A stretch of DNA of 64,000 nt from AP-15 sp963777435 (GCA_963777435.1 CAVZQT010000001.1:372001-436000); one strand, 5' to 3'; positions 1 through 8,124 are shown, numbered from the stretch's first letter. Notes: generated from the letters alone by a model not told the origin. Made by a program: numbers and translations.

Positions 1-1
1 C

Positions 2-97
2 TCGATCAGCGTCACTGCGGCGAGCCTGTTGCGCACCATCACTGTCGTGCACGAGGCGGAGCAGGCTACGGCGAGTCACCCGATTGCCGCGCAGTAG
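2..97 (+). CDS. Possible 3' end of an upstream gene (partial)
   Basis: The second forward frame is open from the first base to a TAG at 95-97, giving about 31 residues that end in HPIAAQ. It stops 9 bases before the pfkB start, so it could be the tail of a gene upstream in the same operon. The stretch is too short to recognise a family, and an open frame of this length is common by chance in GC-rich DNA. Confidence 0.3.
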   Translation, partial: SISVTAASLLRTITVVHEAEQATASHPIAAQ

Positions 98-106
98 GGG
101 CCTCCG

Positions 107-1054
107 ATGCAGGCGATCGTTACATTGACGATGAACCCGGCGCTCGACATCGCGACGTCGACGGATCGGGTCGAGCCGACCCATAAGCTTCGCTGCGCCG
201 CACCTCGTTATGATCCCGGAGGCGGCGGGATCAATGTCGCGCGGGCGGTGCATACCTTGGGCGGCGATGCCGTCGCGATCTTCCCCGCCGGAGGTGCGGC
301 GGGCGAAATGATCCGACATCTGTTGGACGAGGAAGGCGTCAGCTACGACGCCATCGGCATTGCCGGGTTCACCCGGGAAAGCCTCGCGATCGAGGAGCGC
401 GCGAGCGGCAACCAGTTTCGCTTCATCCTCCCCGGACCCGAAATCTCCGAGAGAGACCGGCGGCGTTGTCTCGACCAATTGGCGCTGCGGGCGGCTGATG
501 CGAGCTATATTGTCGCCAGCGGCAGTCTGCCGCTTGGCGTGCCCGACGATTTTTATGCGCAGGTAGCGGCTCTCGCCAAGTCGCTGGGCAAGCGGCTGGT
601 TCTCGATACCTCTGGCGCGGCGCTCCGGATGGCCGGGGGCGTCTATATGCTGAAGCCGAGCCTGCGCGAGCTGGAAGACCTGGTAGGACGGCTAATCCGC
701 ACCGAACGCGAACAGGAAAATGCGGCGTGCGAGGTGATCGAACAAGGCCGCAGCGAGATTGTGGTCCTATCGCTCGGCGCCGAAGGCGCGCTCTTGGCGA
801 CCGCGGACGGGTGCGCGCGCTTCGCCGCGATCGCGGTCGAGGCGAGGAGCTCAATCGGCGCCGGGGACAGCATGCTGGCAGGGATTGTCCTCGGCCTTTG
901 CCGCGGACTGCCTGTGCGCGAAGCCGTCCGCTTCGGCATGGCGGCGGGAGCAGCAGCGCTGTTCGGCGCCGGCACCCAGCTATGCCGGCGCACCGATGTC
1001 GAGCGGCTCTACCAGCAGATCAACAGGGATCAAATGACAACGCCCCAGTCATAA
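107..1054 (+). CDS. pfkB: 6-phosphofructokinase II (PfkB-type sugar kinase)
   Basis: Cytosolic kinase expected to phosphorylate fructose 6-phosphate, or a related sugar phosphate such as tagatose 6-phosphate or fructose 1-phosphate, with ATP. The 315 residues match the family's usual length. The ribokinase-fold signatures are clear: GGGGINVARA at residues 38-47, the SGSLP motif in the middle, and the anion-hole/catalytic GAGD at 251-254. The start (MQAIVTLTMNPALD) and the KLRC segment closely resemble the E. coli PfkB minor phosphofructokinase, which is why I prefer that to 1-phosphofructokinase. The ATG at 107 follows a GGGG stretch six bases upstream. Pgl and RpiA lie at the other end of the window, but nothing links them to this gene directly. 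Confidence 0.88.
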   Translation: MQAIVTLTMNPALDIATSTDRVEPTHKLRCAAPRYDPGGGGINVARAVHTLGGDAVAIFPAGGAAGEMIRHLLDEEGVSYDAIGIAGFTRESLAIEERASGNQFRFILPGPEISERDRRRCLDQLALRAADASYIVASGSLPLGVPDDFYAQVAALAKSLGKRLVLDTSGAALRMAGGVYMLKPSLRELEDLVGRLIRTEREQENAACEVIEQGRSEIVVLSLGAEGALLATADGCARFAAIAVEARSSIGAGDSMLAGIVLGLCRGLPVREAVRFGMAAGAAALFGAGTQLCRRTDVERLYQQINRDQMTTPQS

Positions 1055-1434
1055 CGAGCCAATCATAACGAGCCAATCACGAGGCGGCAGCCGGCCTTCA
1101 CGCGGCGCATGGTTCTGTGCGGCTGCCGGAACTCGTGGCGCCCCGTTATGCCGATGCGCCACGCCCTTGCCGGAGCTGAACGATGACGTCAGTGCTTACG
1201 CTGCAGAAGTGGGCAAGCAGCCGAGGACGTACACTCAGGGCGCCGTCGCGATCTGGGGGAGAGCGCCGACCCAGCGGAATGGAGAGCTGTTCGGCGGACT
1301 TGCGCTGTTGCCTGGAGCGGCCTGCCTTGACATTTGCGGTTTTACACATGCCGAAAGTGGCCGTGCGCCCGCTACAAACCTTCTCCCTGCCTCTTTCTCC
1401 ATGCTTCCCGCTTTCGCCGGGCGGGGCGGGGAAG
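1055..1434. other. Intergenic stretch without a supported gene
   Basis: Between pfkB and the tRNA terminator I see a short direct repeat just after the pfkB stop (two copies of a CGAGCCAATCA-like unit around 1055-1080) and no convincing coding frame. The open frames that cross it (for example 1167-1478) have arginine- and alanine-rich compositions typical of GC-rich non-coding DNA. Confidence 0.5.
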
Positions 1435-1457
1435 CAAAAACGGCCCGAAAGACCGTT
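1435..1457 (-). terminator. Rho-independent terminator of the tRNA-Gly transcript
   Basis: On the minus strand a 7-bp stem (AACGGTC with GGCCGTT, one T-G pair) around the loop TTTCG is followed by TTTTGC. It begins about 28 bases after the 3' end of tRNA-Gly, the expected place for its terminator. Confidence 0.7.
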
Positions 1458-1485
1458 CTAAACAGCTCACTTCCTTGAGGAAATC

Positions 1486-1560
1486 TGGAGCGGGCGAAGG
1501 GATTCGAACCCTCGACCCCAACCTTGGCAAGGTTGTGCTCTACCCCTGAGCTACGCCCGC
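1486..1560 (-). tRNA. tRNA-Gly (anticodon GCC)
   Basis: The minus strand folds as a complete cloverleaf. The 7-bp acceptor stem is GCGGGCG with CGCCCGC. The D arm carries AGCTCAGGGGTAGAGC, the anticodon stem is CAACC/GGTTG around the loop TTGCCAA (anticodon GCC, glycine), and the T arm contains GGTTCGAATCC. The discriminator base is U, as usual for bacterial tRNA-Gly, and CCA is encoded in the DNA. The gene is single, not in a tRNA cluster. A deacylase-like gene fragment lies just beyond its 5' end. Confidence 0.97.
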
Positions 1561-1680
1561 GCTCCGCCGCGGCGGCATGGCCGCGACCACATGCTCGGGA
1601 TGATAGCGTCGGCTGGGCGCTTTGCAAGGCCGGCGTCACCCGGACTTGCCGCCGCCGGCCGAGCGCGGCGTCGTCGCCGC

Positions 1681-1797
1681 ATGTCCACGCCACTGACGCC
1701 CGAGGATCTGTTCCGACATTTGGACGCGCTTGGCATCGCGCAAGAAGGCACAACCACGCTCCTTTGCCTCGCGGCACGCTATCGGCTGCGCTTATAG
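1681..1797 (+). pseudogene. Truncated fragment resembling a YbaK/PrdX prolyl-tRNA deacylase
   Basis: An ATG at 1681 opens a 38-residue frame whose first 22 residues, MSTPLTPEDLFRHLDALGIA and the next few, resemble the start of free-standing prolyl-tRNA editing proteins (family knowledge, from memory). After that the match is lost, and the remaining roughly 140 residues of such a protein are absent, because the next gene starts at 1825. In the +1 frame the segment HNHAPL looks like the next conserved piece of the family, which suggests a frameshift followed by truncation. The fragment is most likely non-functional. It sits beside tRNA-Gly, a common place for rearrangement. A chance resemblance over 22 residues is the main alternative. 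Confidence 0.45.
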
Positions 1798-1824
1798 TGC
1801 GCAGCTGGACCGAGGGAGACCCAA

Positions 1825-2472
1825 ATGGCAGACAGCAAACGCATCAGGCCGACACATTCGCTTCCACCGGCGCGGCCGCCGCTCCTGACACCGCACCCGG
1901 CAGTAGCGCCGTTGATCCCGCCGGCGCATGTCGTGGATTTGATGACCGAAGCCGGGTCAGCGCTGTTTGGCGCGCAATGGCGGGCGCAGGAGGCAAAACT
2001 CGTCGAGTGCCCGGCGCTCGCCAATTCGAGGCCAGAATTCAAGACGACCTACGACGTCGAACCGCATGCCGAGGAGCGCGGCTACGACGATTCCGACTGG
2101 GAAGCGGTGCCGGCAACCGATCTCGGCGGCCGGCGCGGCGGGGGAATGATCTCCTTCTTCTGGTACCGCGCGACCTTGACGATACCGGTCAACGCCGCCG
2201 GGTTCGAGACCGCTGGGGCGATGGCGGTGTTCCGGGTCAATGTCGACGATTACGCGGAAATCTGGGTCAACGGGGAAATGCCGCGGGCTGCGGGCCGGCC
2301 AAGCCCGTACACGATCCAAGGTTTTAACATGCCGCACCGTATCGTGCTCGCTACCGAGGTCGCACCCGGCGACAAGTTCGAGATTGCGGTCTTCGCGATC
2401 AACGGCCCGATCTCGGCGGCGCCGGCCAATTTTTTGTGGTTTCGCGAGGCCAAGATCGAGTTCTGCCGCTAA
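1825..2472 (+). CDS. Stand-alone galactose-binding-like domain (SMP-30/gluconolactonase-associated)
   Basis: The 215-residue protein has no membrane segment or signal peptide. From about residue 40 it resembles the beta-sandwich, sugar-binding-like domain often found fused in front of SMP-30/gluconolactonase beta-propellers. Recognisable pieces are GGRRGGGMISFFWYR, VNVDDYAEIWVNGEMPR and FAINGPISAAPANF. Here the protein ends (WFREAKIEFCR) exactly where the propeller would normally begin, so it is a domain-only version. The first 35 residues are proline-rich and probably disordered. It converges on the GMC oxidoreductase gene with 6 bases between the stops. I infer a carbohydrate- or lactone-related role only from the family, and no catalytic residues are visible. 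Confidence 0.6.
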   Translation: MADSKRIRPTHSLPPARPPLLTPHPAVAPLIPPAHVVDLMTEAGSALFGAQWRAQEAKLVECPALANSRPEFKTTYDVEPHAEERGYDDSDWEAVPATDLGGRRGGGMISFFWYRATLTIPVNAAGFETAGAMAVFRVNVDDYAEIWVNGEMPRAAGRPSPYTIQGFNMPHRIVLATEVAPGDKFEIAVFAINGPISAAPANFLWFREAKIEFCR

Positions 2473-2478
2473 CCCGCT

Positions 2479-4140
2479 TCAGTTGACGCGCTGCGGCGAT
2501 ATTCGTCGCACATCAACCGGAGCGAGCGGGGGCCGGCCGCGGAGCAAATCGGCCGCTTTTTCGGCGATCATGATCACCGTGGCGTTGATGTTGCCGCCGA
2601 TCATGTCCGGCATGACCGAAGCGTCGACGACGCGCAGCCGATCGATGCCGAGTACCTTCAGCTCGGGATCGACGACAGCGGTGGGATCGGTCGGGCGGCC
2701 CATCTTGCAGGTGCCGAGCGGGTGGTGCGCAGTCGCCGCGGTCGCGCGAATATAACGATCCAGCGCCTCGTCGCTTTGCACCTCGGGGCCGGGGACCAAT
2801 TCACCCGCGGCAAAATCGCTGAGCGGCGGCGTGGCGCAGATGCGCCGCACCAGTTTCAGACCGTCGCGGATCGTTCGCCGGTCGCCTTTCGTCGCGAGAA
2901 AATTTTGTCGAATCTTGACCGGCTCGCGGGGGTCGGCGGAGGCTAGCTCGATTTCGCCACGGCTTTCCGGATGCAGCATCACAGCGCGCAATGAGAACCC
3001 GTCGGCATAGGCCGGCTTGAATGGCGGCAGATAGGGCTGCGCCTTGGTCGCCACCGCGCGGAACAGGAACTGGATGTCGGGCAATTCGAGCTCCGGCCGG
3101 GTTTTGACAAAGCCGGTCCAGCCGCTAGGGGTCTCGCTGGCGGGGCCGGTGCCAAAGCAGTAGCTGCGGGCCAGTGCGGGAACGATCCGATCGAGCCGCA
3201 TCGTCGCGACAAAAGGGCCGGGCTCGCGACGCGCGTAATCGGCCAGGACCGAGAGATGGTCCTGCAGATTCTGGCCGACCCCGGTAAGCGGCGCCGCGAC
3301 CGCGATCCCGTGCTTGGCCAATCGGTCCGGGTCGCCGATGCCGGACAGCATCAACAGCTGCGGCGAGTTGATGACGCCACCCGACAAGACCACTTCGCGT
3401 TCGGCCCGCGCTACGATCGTCTCACCGCCGCGCTGGTATTCGACGCCGATGGCGCGATCGCGATCGAGGACGATATGGTTCGCCAGCGTCCCGGTCTCGA
3501 CCGTCAGGTTGGTCCGGCTCAGGGCCGGGCGGAGATAGGCTGCGGCGGCACTGCAGCGGCGACCGCGGCGGATTGTCTGCTGCATCCGCCCCAGTCCTTC
3601 CTGCTGCGCGCCGTTGTAATCGTCGGTAAGCGGCAGCTGCAACGCCGCCCCGGCGGCAAGGCAGGCATCGATGATCGGGTCGTCGTATCGCGCGGTGCCG
3701 ACGGTCAGCGGCCCTTCGCCGCCGCGATAGTGGTCAGCACCACCTTCCCAGGATTCCTGGCGGCGGAAATACGGCAGCACATGGGCATAGGACCAGTCGT
3801 CCAGCCCGGCGGCGGCCCAGCGGTCGTAATCGCCGCGATTGCCGCGAACATAGGCCATCGCGTTGATCGACGAACTTCCGCCGATCACCTTGCCGCGGGC
3901 GCATTCAATACGCCGGCCCTCGGCGTTTTCCTCGGGCTCGGTGAAGTACATCCAGTCATGAAGCCGGCGCTCGAGGATGCGGCCCCAGCCGAGCGGGATA
4001 TGGATCCACGGATCACGGTCCCAGCCGCCAGCTTCAAGCAGCAGCACCGTCGCGTCGCGGTCCTCGCTGAGCCGGTTGGCCAAGGTGCACCCGGCCGACC
4101 CCGCCCCAACGATGATGTAGTCGTATGATTTGGCCGCCAA
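2479..4140 (-). CDS. GMC-family FAD-dependent oxidoreductase (choline dehydrogenase-like)
   Basis: FAD-dependent oxidation of an alcohol or hydroxyl substrate. The 553 residues match the GMC family. The dinucleotide-binding motif IIVGAGSAG is at residues 9-17. The GMC signature segments GKVIGGSSSINAMAYVRG and SGGVINSPQLLMLSGIG follow. The C-terminal domain carries the active-site pair His473 (HHPLGTC) and Asn517 (GGN), 44 residues apart as in choline oxidase. The start is a TTG at 4140, preceded by GGAGGG at a suitable distance; no better ATG keeps the FAD motif. It is the last gene of the minus-strand cluster with the Rieske oxygenase subunits, 50 bases after the beta subunit, so it probably acts on a product or precursor of the same pathway. 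The substrate cannot be predicted. Confidence 0.88.
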   Translation of the reverse strand: MAAKSYDYIIVGAGSAGCTLANRLSEDRDATVLLLEAGGWDRDPWIHIPLGWGRILERRLHDWMYFTEPEENAEGRRIECARGKVIGGSSSINAMAYVRGNRGDYDRWAAAGLDDWSYAHVLPYFRRQESWEGGADHYRGGEGPLTVGTARYDDPIIDACLAAGAALQLPLTDDYNGAQQEGLGRMQQTIRRGRRCSAAAAYLRPALSRTNLTVETGTLANHIVLDRDRAIGVEYQRGGETIVARAEREVVLSGGVINSPQLLMLSGIGDPDRLAKHGIAVAAPLTGVGQNLQDHLSVLADYARREPGPFVATMRLDRIVPALARSYCFGTGPASETPSGWTGFVKTRPELELPDIQFLFRAVATKAQPYLPPFKPAYADGFSLRAVMLHPESRGEIELASADPREPVKIRQNFLATKGDRRTIRDGLKLVRRICATPPLSDFAAGELVPGPEVQSDEALDRYIRATAATAHHPLGTCKMGRPTDPTAVVDPELKVLGIDRLRVVDASVMPDMIGGNINATVIMIAEKAADLLRGRPPLAPVDVRRISPQRVN

Positions 4141-4190
4141 TTTCCGCCCTCCCGAGGGACTTTGTTCAGGCGAAGACGCGCGCCCGCTGG

Positions 4191-4670
4191 TCAGATCGGG
4201 ATTGCGAGCAGGGTATCGATCTGGCGGCTGTCGAGAACGACGTCTTTACGCGAGAATTTCCAGCCCTCGGCGGTCAGCACAACCCGATCGACATAGCGGC
4301 CGGCGGCGAAGATCGCCATGTCGCCTTCCTGCATCGTGCGGATCACGAGAAAATTGGCTTCGAGATCCAGCGCTTCCGCCGCCTCTGCTGTGATCCGGAT
4401 TGAGGAGACCAGGTGGCGATAGCGCTGCGGCTCGTAGATATTGGCTTCGCGCAAGGCGCTGACCCGGTCCTTCACCATATTGCGCGAGGTCGCATAAATC
4501 AGGCCGAGGGGAAGGCCTGCGTCGTAATTCTCGGCCGAGGTCACGCGATAAAAGCAATCCTCGGTAAAGAAGTCGGGCCAGGCTTCAAGATTGTCGGCAT
4601 CGAGGCAGTGCGCATAGTTGGCATACAACTCTTCCAGTTCCATCCGCCGCACCATCGTCTCGATGTCCAT
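4191..4670 (-). CDS. Aromatic-ring-hydroxylating dioxygenase beta subunit (SnoaL/NTF2-like fold)
   Basis: A 159-residue protein of the small-subunit type that assembles with Rieske oxygenase alpha subunits and is usually structural. Features are the N-terminal helix ending in EELYANYAHCLDADNLEAW, the DFFTEDCFYRV strand, a central YRHLVSSIRI segment and the C-terminal WKFSRKDVVLDSRQIDTLL. All are typical of the benzoate/biphenyl beta-subunit group. It lies 143 bases downstream of the alpha subunit in the same orientation, with a palindromic repeat in the gap, and 50 bases upstream of the GMC oxidoreductase. Confidence 0.85.
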   Translation of the reverse strand: MDIETMVRRMELEELYANYAHCLDADNLEAWPDFFTEDCFYRVTSAENYDAGLPLGLIYATSRNMVKDRVSALREANIYEPQRYRHLVSSIRITAEAAEALDLEANFLVIRTMQEGDMAIFAAGRYVDRVVLTAEGWKFSRKDVVLDSRQIDTLLAIPI

Positions 4671-4715
4671 CGGGTTCGCCCCTGGTCACGGATTGTGCAG
4701 AGTTCCGCATCATCA

Positions 4716-4790
4716 GTCGCCCCCGTAAAAGCGGGGCCCAGGGCAGGAGCCGCGACTTAGCCCTGGGTTCCTGCTTTCGCGGGAATGACG
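4716..4790. repeat. REP-like intergenic palindromic element between the oxygenase subunit genes
   Basis: The gap between the alpha- and beta-subunit genes holds nested palindromes: CCCCGT/GCGGGG around AAAA near 4720-4736, CCCAGGGC (4737-4744) with GCCCTGGG (4760-4767), and TCCTGC/GCGGGA around TTTC near 4769-4784. The outer ends read GTC and GAC. The segment GCTTTCGCGGGAATGACG is a widely seen proteobacterial intergenic repeat motif. In mRNA it would form stable hairpins and could set the alpha/beta ratio. Confidence 0.7.
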
Positions 4791-4813
4791 AAGAGATTCA
4801 GTCGCCCTGCGGT

Positions 4814-6055
4814 TCAGAGCCCCATTAAGGGCCGGTAGACCTGCCAGAAGCCGCGGATCGAGGCCTCGGTCGTGCGGTTGGCCTCGGAGACATGGTCGAA
4901 ACCGCCCATCTCCAGCACCGAGCAGTCATCCTCGGCCCCCGGGAGTGCCCGCTGGATGAAGTTGCCGACGGCACCGTCCTCCATCGACACATAGCCGGCC
5001 GGGCCGACGAGATTGGCCTGGGCCAGCCGCAATGCGGTCATCTCGGCGTCGTCCTCCTCAAAGCCGAGATAGATCCATTGCAACTCGGTCTTGTCCGGCC
5101 CTTTTGGCAATACCAGCCGTAACGCGATGCTGTTCTGGATTTGCTGCAGTACGAAATTCGGGAACAACGACAGGATTTGGGTCGTCGTGTCGTCGCCGAA
5201 TTCCTCTTTCATCGACAAAAAGCTGGGATCGGCCAGCCGGAAATTCTGATGCAGCGACGGAATGGCGGCGTAGAGCTGATCGGATTCGGCAGCGCCGACG
5301 CGGTCGATTTTGTTGCGCGTGTAGCTTGCGTGATGGGCGCCGTTCTCGGCGATGTCGACCCCGCCTTCGGAGGTCAGCCGCGACATCCGAAACGTTGTAA
5401 AAAAGCTGTGCAGCAACGTCGCGTGATAGGTGTCGCGCACGTTTTCGAAATAGAGTTTCCAATTGTTGTGCAGGATCTGCGACGTCGTCCCCAACACTTT
5501 AGGCTTGCCATGCAGGACCCGATGGATGCGCGAGCCGATCTGGTTTCCGATATACTCATGAAGCGGCGGCGCATCGGGCGACAAGGTGCCGAACACCAGA
5601 TCGCCGAACTGATCGACCGCGACTTTTTTGAGGCCGTGATCTTCGAGCCGAAAACTGTCCGGCATCCCGCCCTTGCCCGCGATGCCGCGGCGGAACGCGA
5701 CGCTGTCGAGATTGCCTTCGAGATCGTAGCGCCAAGCGTGATAAACGCAGGTCAGGTTGTCGGAATGCCCGCGCCGCTTCAAGCAGACGAGGTTGCCGCG
5801 ATGGGCGCAGCGATTGACCATCGCATGCAATGCCCCGTCCTTGCCGCGGGTGACGATGACCGGGGTCTCCCCGAGAAACGTCGTCAGGTAATCGCCCGTC
5901 TCGGGCAATTCGCCGGCGAGGGTCAGAAATTGCCAGGTCGGCCCCAGGAAGATGCGGCCGAGTTCCCCGCGATATATCTCGGGATCGGCAAACACGCGGT
6001 AGGGAACCCGGGCATTGCCTTCCGCGGGCCATTGCAGTGCAGGCTCTACTGACAT
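4814..6055 (-). CDS. Rieske non-heme iron oxygenase, alpha subunit
   Basis: Large catalytic subunit of an aromatic-ring-hydroxylating or related Rieske oxygenase, 413 residues. The [2Fe-2S] Rieske motif is complete: Cys83-x-His85 (NRCAHRG) and Cys103-xx-His106 (CVYHAW). The C-terminal catalytic domain has the mononuclear-iron motif FENVRDTYHATLLHSFF, with the bridging Asp and two His ligands, and a later acidic segment (EDGAVGNFIQ). The overall form resembles benzoate/anthranilate-type large subunits, but the substrate is not predictable. The start ATG at 6055 begins MSVEPALQWP. Upstream is the flavin-reductase-like gene and downstream the beta subunit. No dedicated ferredoxin or ferredoxin-reductase gene is in the cluster. 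Confidence 0.9.
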   Translation of the reverse strand: MSVEPALQWPAEGNARVPYRVFADPEIYRGELGRIFLGPTWQFLTLAGELPETGDYLTTFLGETPVIVTRGKDGALHAMVNRCAHRGNLVCLKRRGHSDNLTCVYHAWRYDLEGNLDSVAFRRGIAGKGGMPDSFRLEDHGLKKVAVDQFGDLVFGTLSPDAPPLHEYIGNQIGSRIHRVLHGKPKVLGTTSQILHNNWKLYFENVRDTYHATLLHSFFTTFRMSRLTSEGGVDIAENGAHHASYTRNKIDRVGAAESDQLYAAIPSLHQNFRLADPSFLSMKEEFGDDTTTQILSLFPNFVLQQIQNSIALRLVLPKGPDKTELQWIYLGFEEDDAEMTALRLAQANLVGPAGYVSMEDGAVGNFIQRALPGAEDDCSVLEMGGFDHVSEANRTTEASIRGFWQVYRPLMGL

Positions 6056-6145
6056 TGGCTATCTTCCCTGTTGGCGCTGGCCCGCCTCACGCTCCCGGCG
6101 GGGACGGGCCAAGGTACGGTATTCAGTCGGATTCGGGTCGGCGCC

Positions 6146-6649
6146 TCAGCCGCCGTAGAACACGTTGTCGCCGAGATCCTTCATTTCGAGGATTGCGGCG
6201 TCGGGGCGTCCGGTTACCGGCTTGGGCAGGTGCGCCTCGACGACTTCGCCGACGACGATGTGATGGTCGCCCTGTTCGACGACGTTGGTGACGTTGCATT
6301 CGACAGCCGCCAATGCCGCATCGAGGATCGGGAGCCCATTGGCGCCGCGATGTATCGACTGGCCGGAAAGTTTGCCGTCCTCGAGCTTGGTCGGCTTGAA
6401 GAAGGCGAAGGCCACCCCCTTGGCGTCCTTGCCGAGCATGTTGAGGGTGAATTTCTTGGTGTTCTTGACGAGCGGGTAGGCACCGGAATCGGTCTTGACC
6501 CCGACGACAACGAGCGGTGGGGCAAAGGCGGTTTGCGTCACCCAGTTGACGGTGGCGGCGGCGACGTTGCCGCTCCCGTCATCGGCGGTCAGCACGTAAA
6601 TCCCGTACGGGATCATGCGAAGCGCCGTCTTTTTGGCGTCTTGGTCCAT
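6146..6649 (-). CDS. Flavin reductase-like FMN-binding protein
   Basis: A 167-residue split-barrel flavoprotein of the DIM6/NTAB flavin-reductase family, expected to bind FMN and to reduce flavin or transfer electrons. Typical pieces are the start IPYGIYVLTADDGSG, the flavin-contacting segment AAATVNWVTQTAFAPPLVVVGV, FTLNMLG, the middle ALAAVECNV and DHHIVVGEV near the C-terminus. I chose the ATG at 6649 (MDQDAKKTALRM) because GGGAG precedes it at a normal distance; the open frame runs another 29 residues upstream without family resemblance. It lies 90 bases upstream of the Rieske alpha gene, so it may supply electrons to this oxygenase or serve another enzyme of the pathway. That link is inference. 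Confidence 0.82.
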   Translation of the reverse strand: MDQDAKKTALRMIPYGIYVLTADDGSGNVAAATVNWVTQTAFAPPLVVVGVKTDSGAYPLVKNTKKFTLNMLGKDAKGVAFAFFKPTKLEDGKLSGQSIHRGANGLPILDAALAAVECNVTNVVEQGDHHIVVGEVVEAHLPKPVTGRPDAAILEMKDLGDNVFYGG

Positions 6650-6744
6650 CGGTCGGGCTCCCTCGAATTGCGTATCCGTTCGCCCACTATATAGACCGAT
6701 ACGACCCCGGGGTTGAACCCTCGTCGCGGCTGGCAACTACGATC

Positions 6745-8010
6745 TCAACCGGCGGCGGGTTCCCGGTGGTAGACGTATTCGGGGACGCGGTAATAGACCC
6801 AGATCAGATTCGCGAACAGCACGGCGCCGGTGACCAGAAACACCCAACGCAGCCCGAACGCCGCCGCCACCGCACCGCCGCTTAACGGACCGATCGAGTT
6901 GCCGAGGAACATCGCCGACGAGGTGATGCCGTACACCGTGCCGCGCTGCGCCCGCGGCACGAGGCGCCCGACCAGCGCGTTCGCGGTCGGCAGAATGCCG
7001 CCGATAAACAGCCCGACGGCAAAGCGCAGAGCGGTGAAGACCCAGTAACTCTCGGTGAAGGCCTGCGGCAAGGTCGTCACCGTCGCCCCCAATAGCGCGA
7101 TCAGCAATACCCGGCGATAGCCGATGACATCGCTCTTGTTGCCCAAAAAGGGTGCGGCGACAACGTTGGCGAGGCCAGTGATTGAAAAGGCGATGCCGCT
7201 CAGGGTCGCCAGATCGGGGCGGGAACCCAACATCTCCTTAACGTACAGGGTTACCACCGGCTGCACCGTGCGCACCCCAAATTGCGCCATCAGCAGCACG
7301 AAGAACAAGGCCAACAATCCCGGCGAGCGCGCGACCGCAATCAGGCTGCTGAGCAATGCACGGCCGCCACGGCCCTGCGGGCTGGCGACAAAGCGCTCAT
7401 GCACGCCAAACCATACAAAAGATGTCGACAACAAGATGATTGCCGAAGTGCAGAAAAACGGAATGCGGTAACTGCCGGTCAGATCGGCCAACCCACCGCC
7501 GAGCAATGGCCCAACGAGTGAGCCGACAAGCTGGCCGGTGCTGAGCCAGCCGAGCGCAAAGCCAAGCCGCTCCTCAGGGACCTGGCCTGCAACGAGCGCA
7601 ATCGCAGTGCTAGAGAACCCGGCGAACACGCCCATCAGTGCGCGAAATGCGAATAATTGCCAGACATTCCCCGCTGCCCCCATCAGCCCGGCAAACAATC
7701 CAATCGCCACGCTCGAGCGCAGCAGCATCAATTTGCGCCCGTGCCGGTCGGCGAGGCGGCCCCATAACGGGGAGGCGAAAGCCGCGACAAACGAGGTAAC
7801 ACCGGCGAGAATGCCGGCCCACAAATCGATAGCGCTCTCCGATTGAACTCCGAGAACCGGCAAAAACAACGGCATGATCGGGGTCAGCATCGAAAATGAC
7901 ATTGTCATCACGAATTGGATGCCGACCATCGCCCACAGCGTGCGCTGCCACTCCGCCGCGGCGTCTTGCCGGATGTCGTCGTCGATCGCGTCGGCTCTTG
8001 GCTCGGCCAT
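6745..8010 (-). CDS. MFS transporter, drug/metabolite:H+ antiporter type
   Basis: Inner-membrane transporter of about 421 residues with 12 predicted helices in two halves. MFS motif A is intact between helices 2 and 3 (GRLADRHGRKLMLL), and GWLSTGQLVGSLVGPLLGG fits the helix 5 motif C region of DHA1 proteins. The ATG at 8010 (MAEPRADAIDDD) has GGAG eight bases upstream, so I prefer it to the open-frame start 39 bases earlier. It is the first gene of the minus-strand catabolic cluster and lies divergently from the FAD dehydrogenase at 8125, so the short region 8011-8124 should hold both promoters. The substrate is unknown; location suggests a substrate or product of the Rieske pathway. Confidence 0.85.
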   Translation of the reverse strand: MAEPRADAIDDDIRQDAAAEWQRTLWAMVGIQFVMTMSFSMLTPIMPLFLPVLGVQSESAIDLWAGILAGVTSFVAAFASPLWGRLADRHGRKLMLLRSSVAIGLFAGLMGAAGNVWQLFAFRALMGVFAGFSSTAIALVAGQVPEERLGFALGWLSTGQLVGSLVGPLLGGGLADLTGSYRIPFFCTSAIILLSTSFVWFGVHERFVASPQGRGGRALLSSLIAVARSPGLLALFFVLLMAQFGVRTVQPVVTLYVKEMLGSRPDLATLSGIAFSITGLANVVAAPFLGNKSDVIGYRRVLLIALLGATVTTLPQAFTESYWVFTALRFAVGLFIGGILPTANALVGRLVPRAQRGTVYGITSSAMFLGNSIGPLSGGAVAAAFGLRWVFLVTGAVLFANLIWVYYRVPEYVYHREPAAG

Positions 8011-8124
8011 GCCCCGCCCCGCGCTCCGATCAGTCCCGGCCGGAGCCATCTATCGTATCCCCGCTTTTAATCGAAGCAATGATCGGCGCCATCGGCTTTA
8101 CGCGCATCCGGCCGGGGTGAGAAG

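Noticed and set aside
1167..1478. Open frames between pfkB and tRNA-Gly
   Set aside because: No ribosome-binding site or family resemblance; they run into the tRNA terminator.
3256..4128. Long plus-strand open frame (290 codons) opposite the GMC oxidoreductase
   Set aside because: It is the antisense shadow of a gene with intact family motifs; its product is rich in Gly, Ala, Arg and Asp without any recognisable domain.
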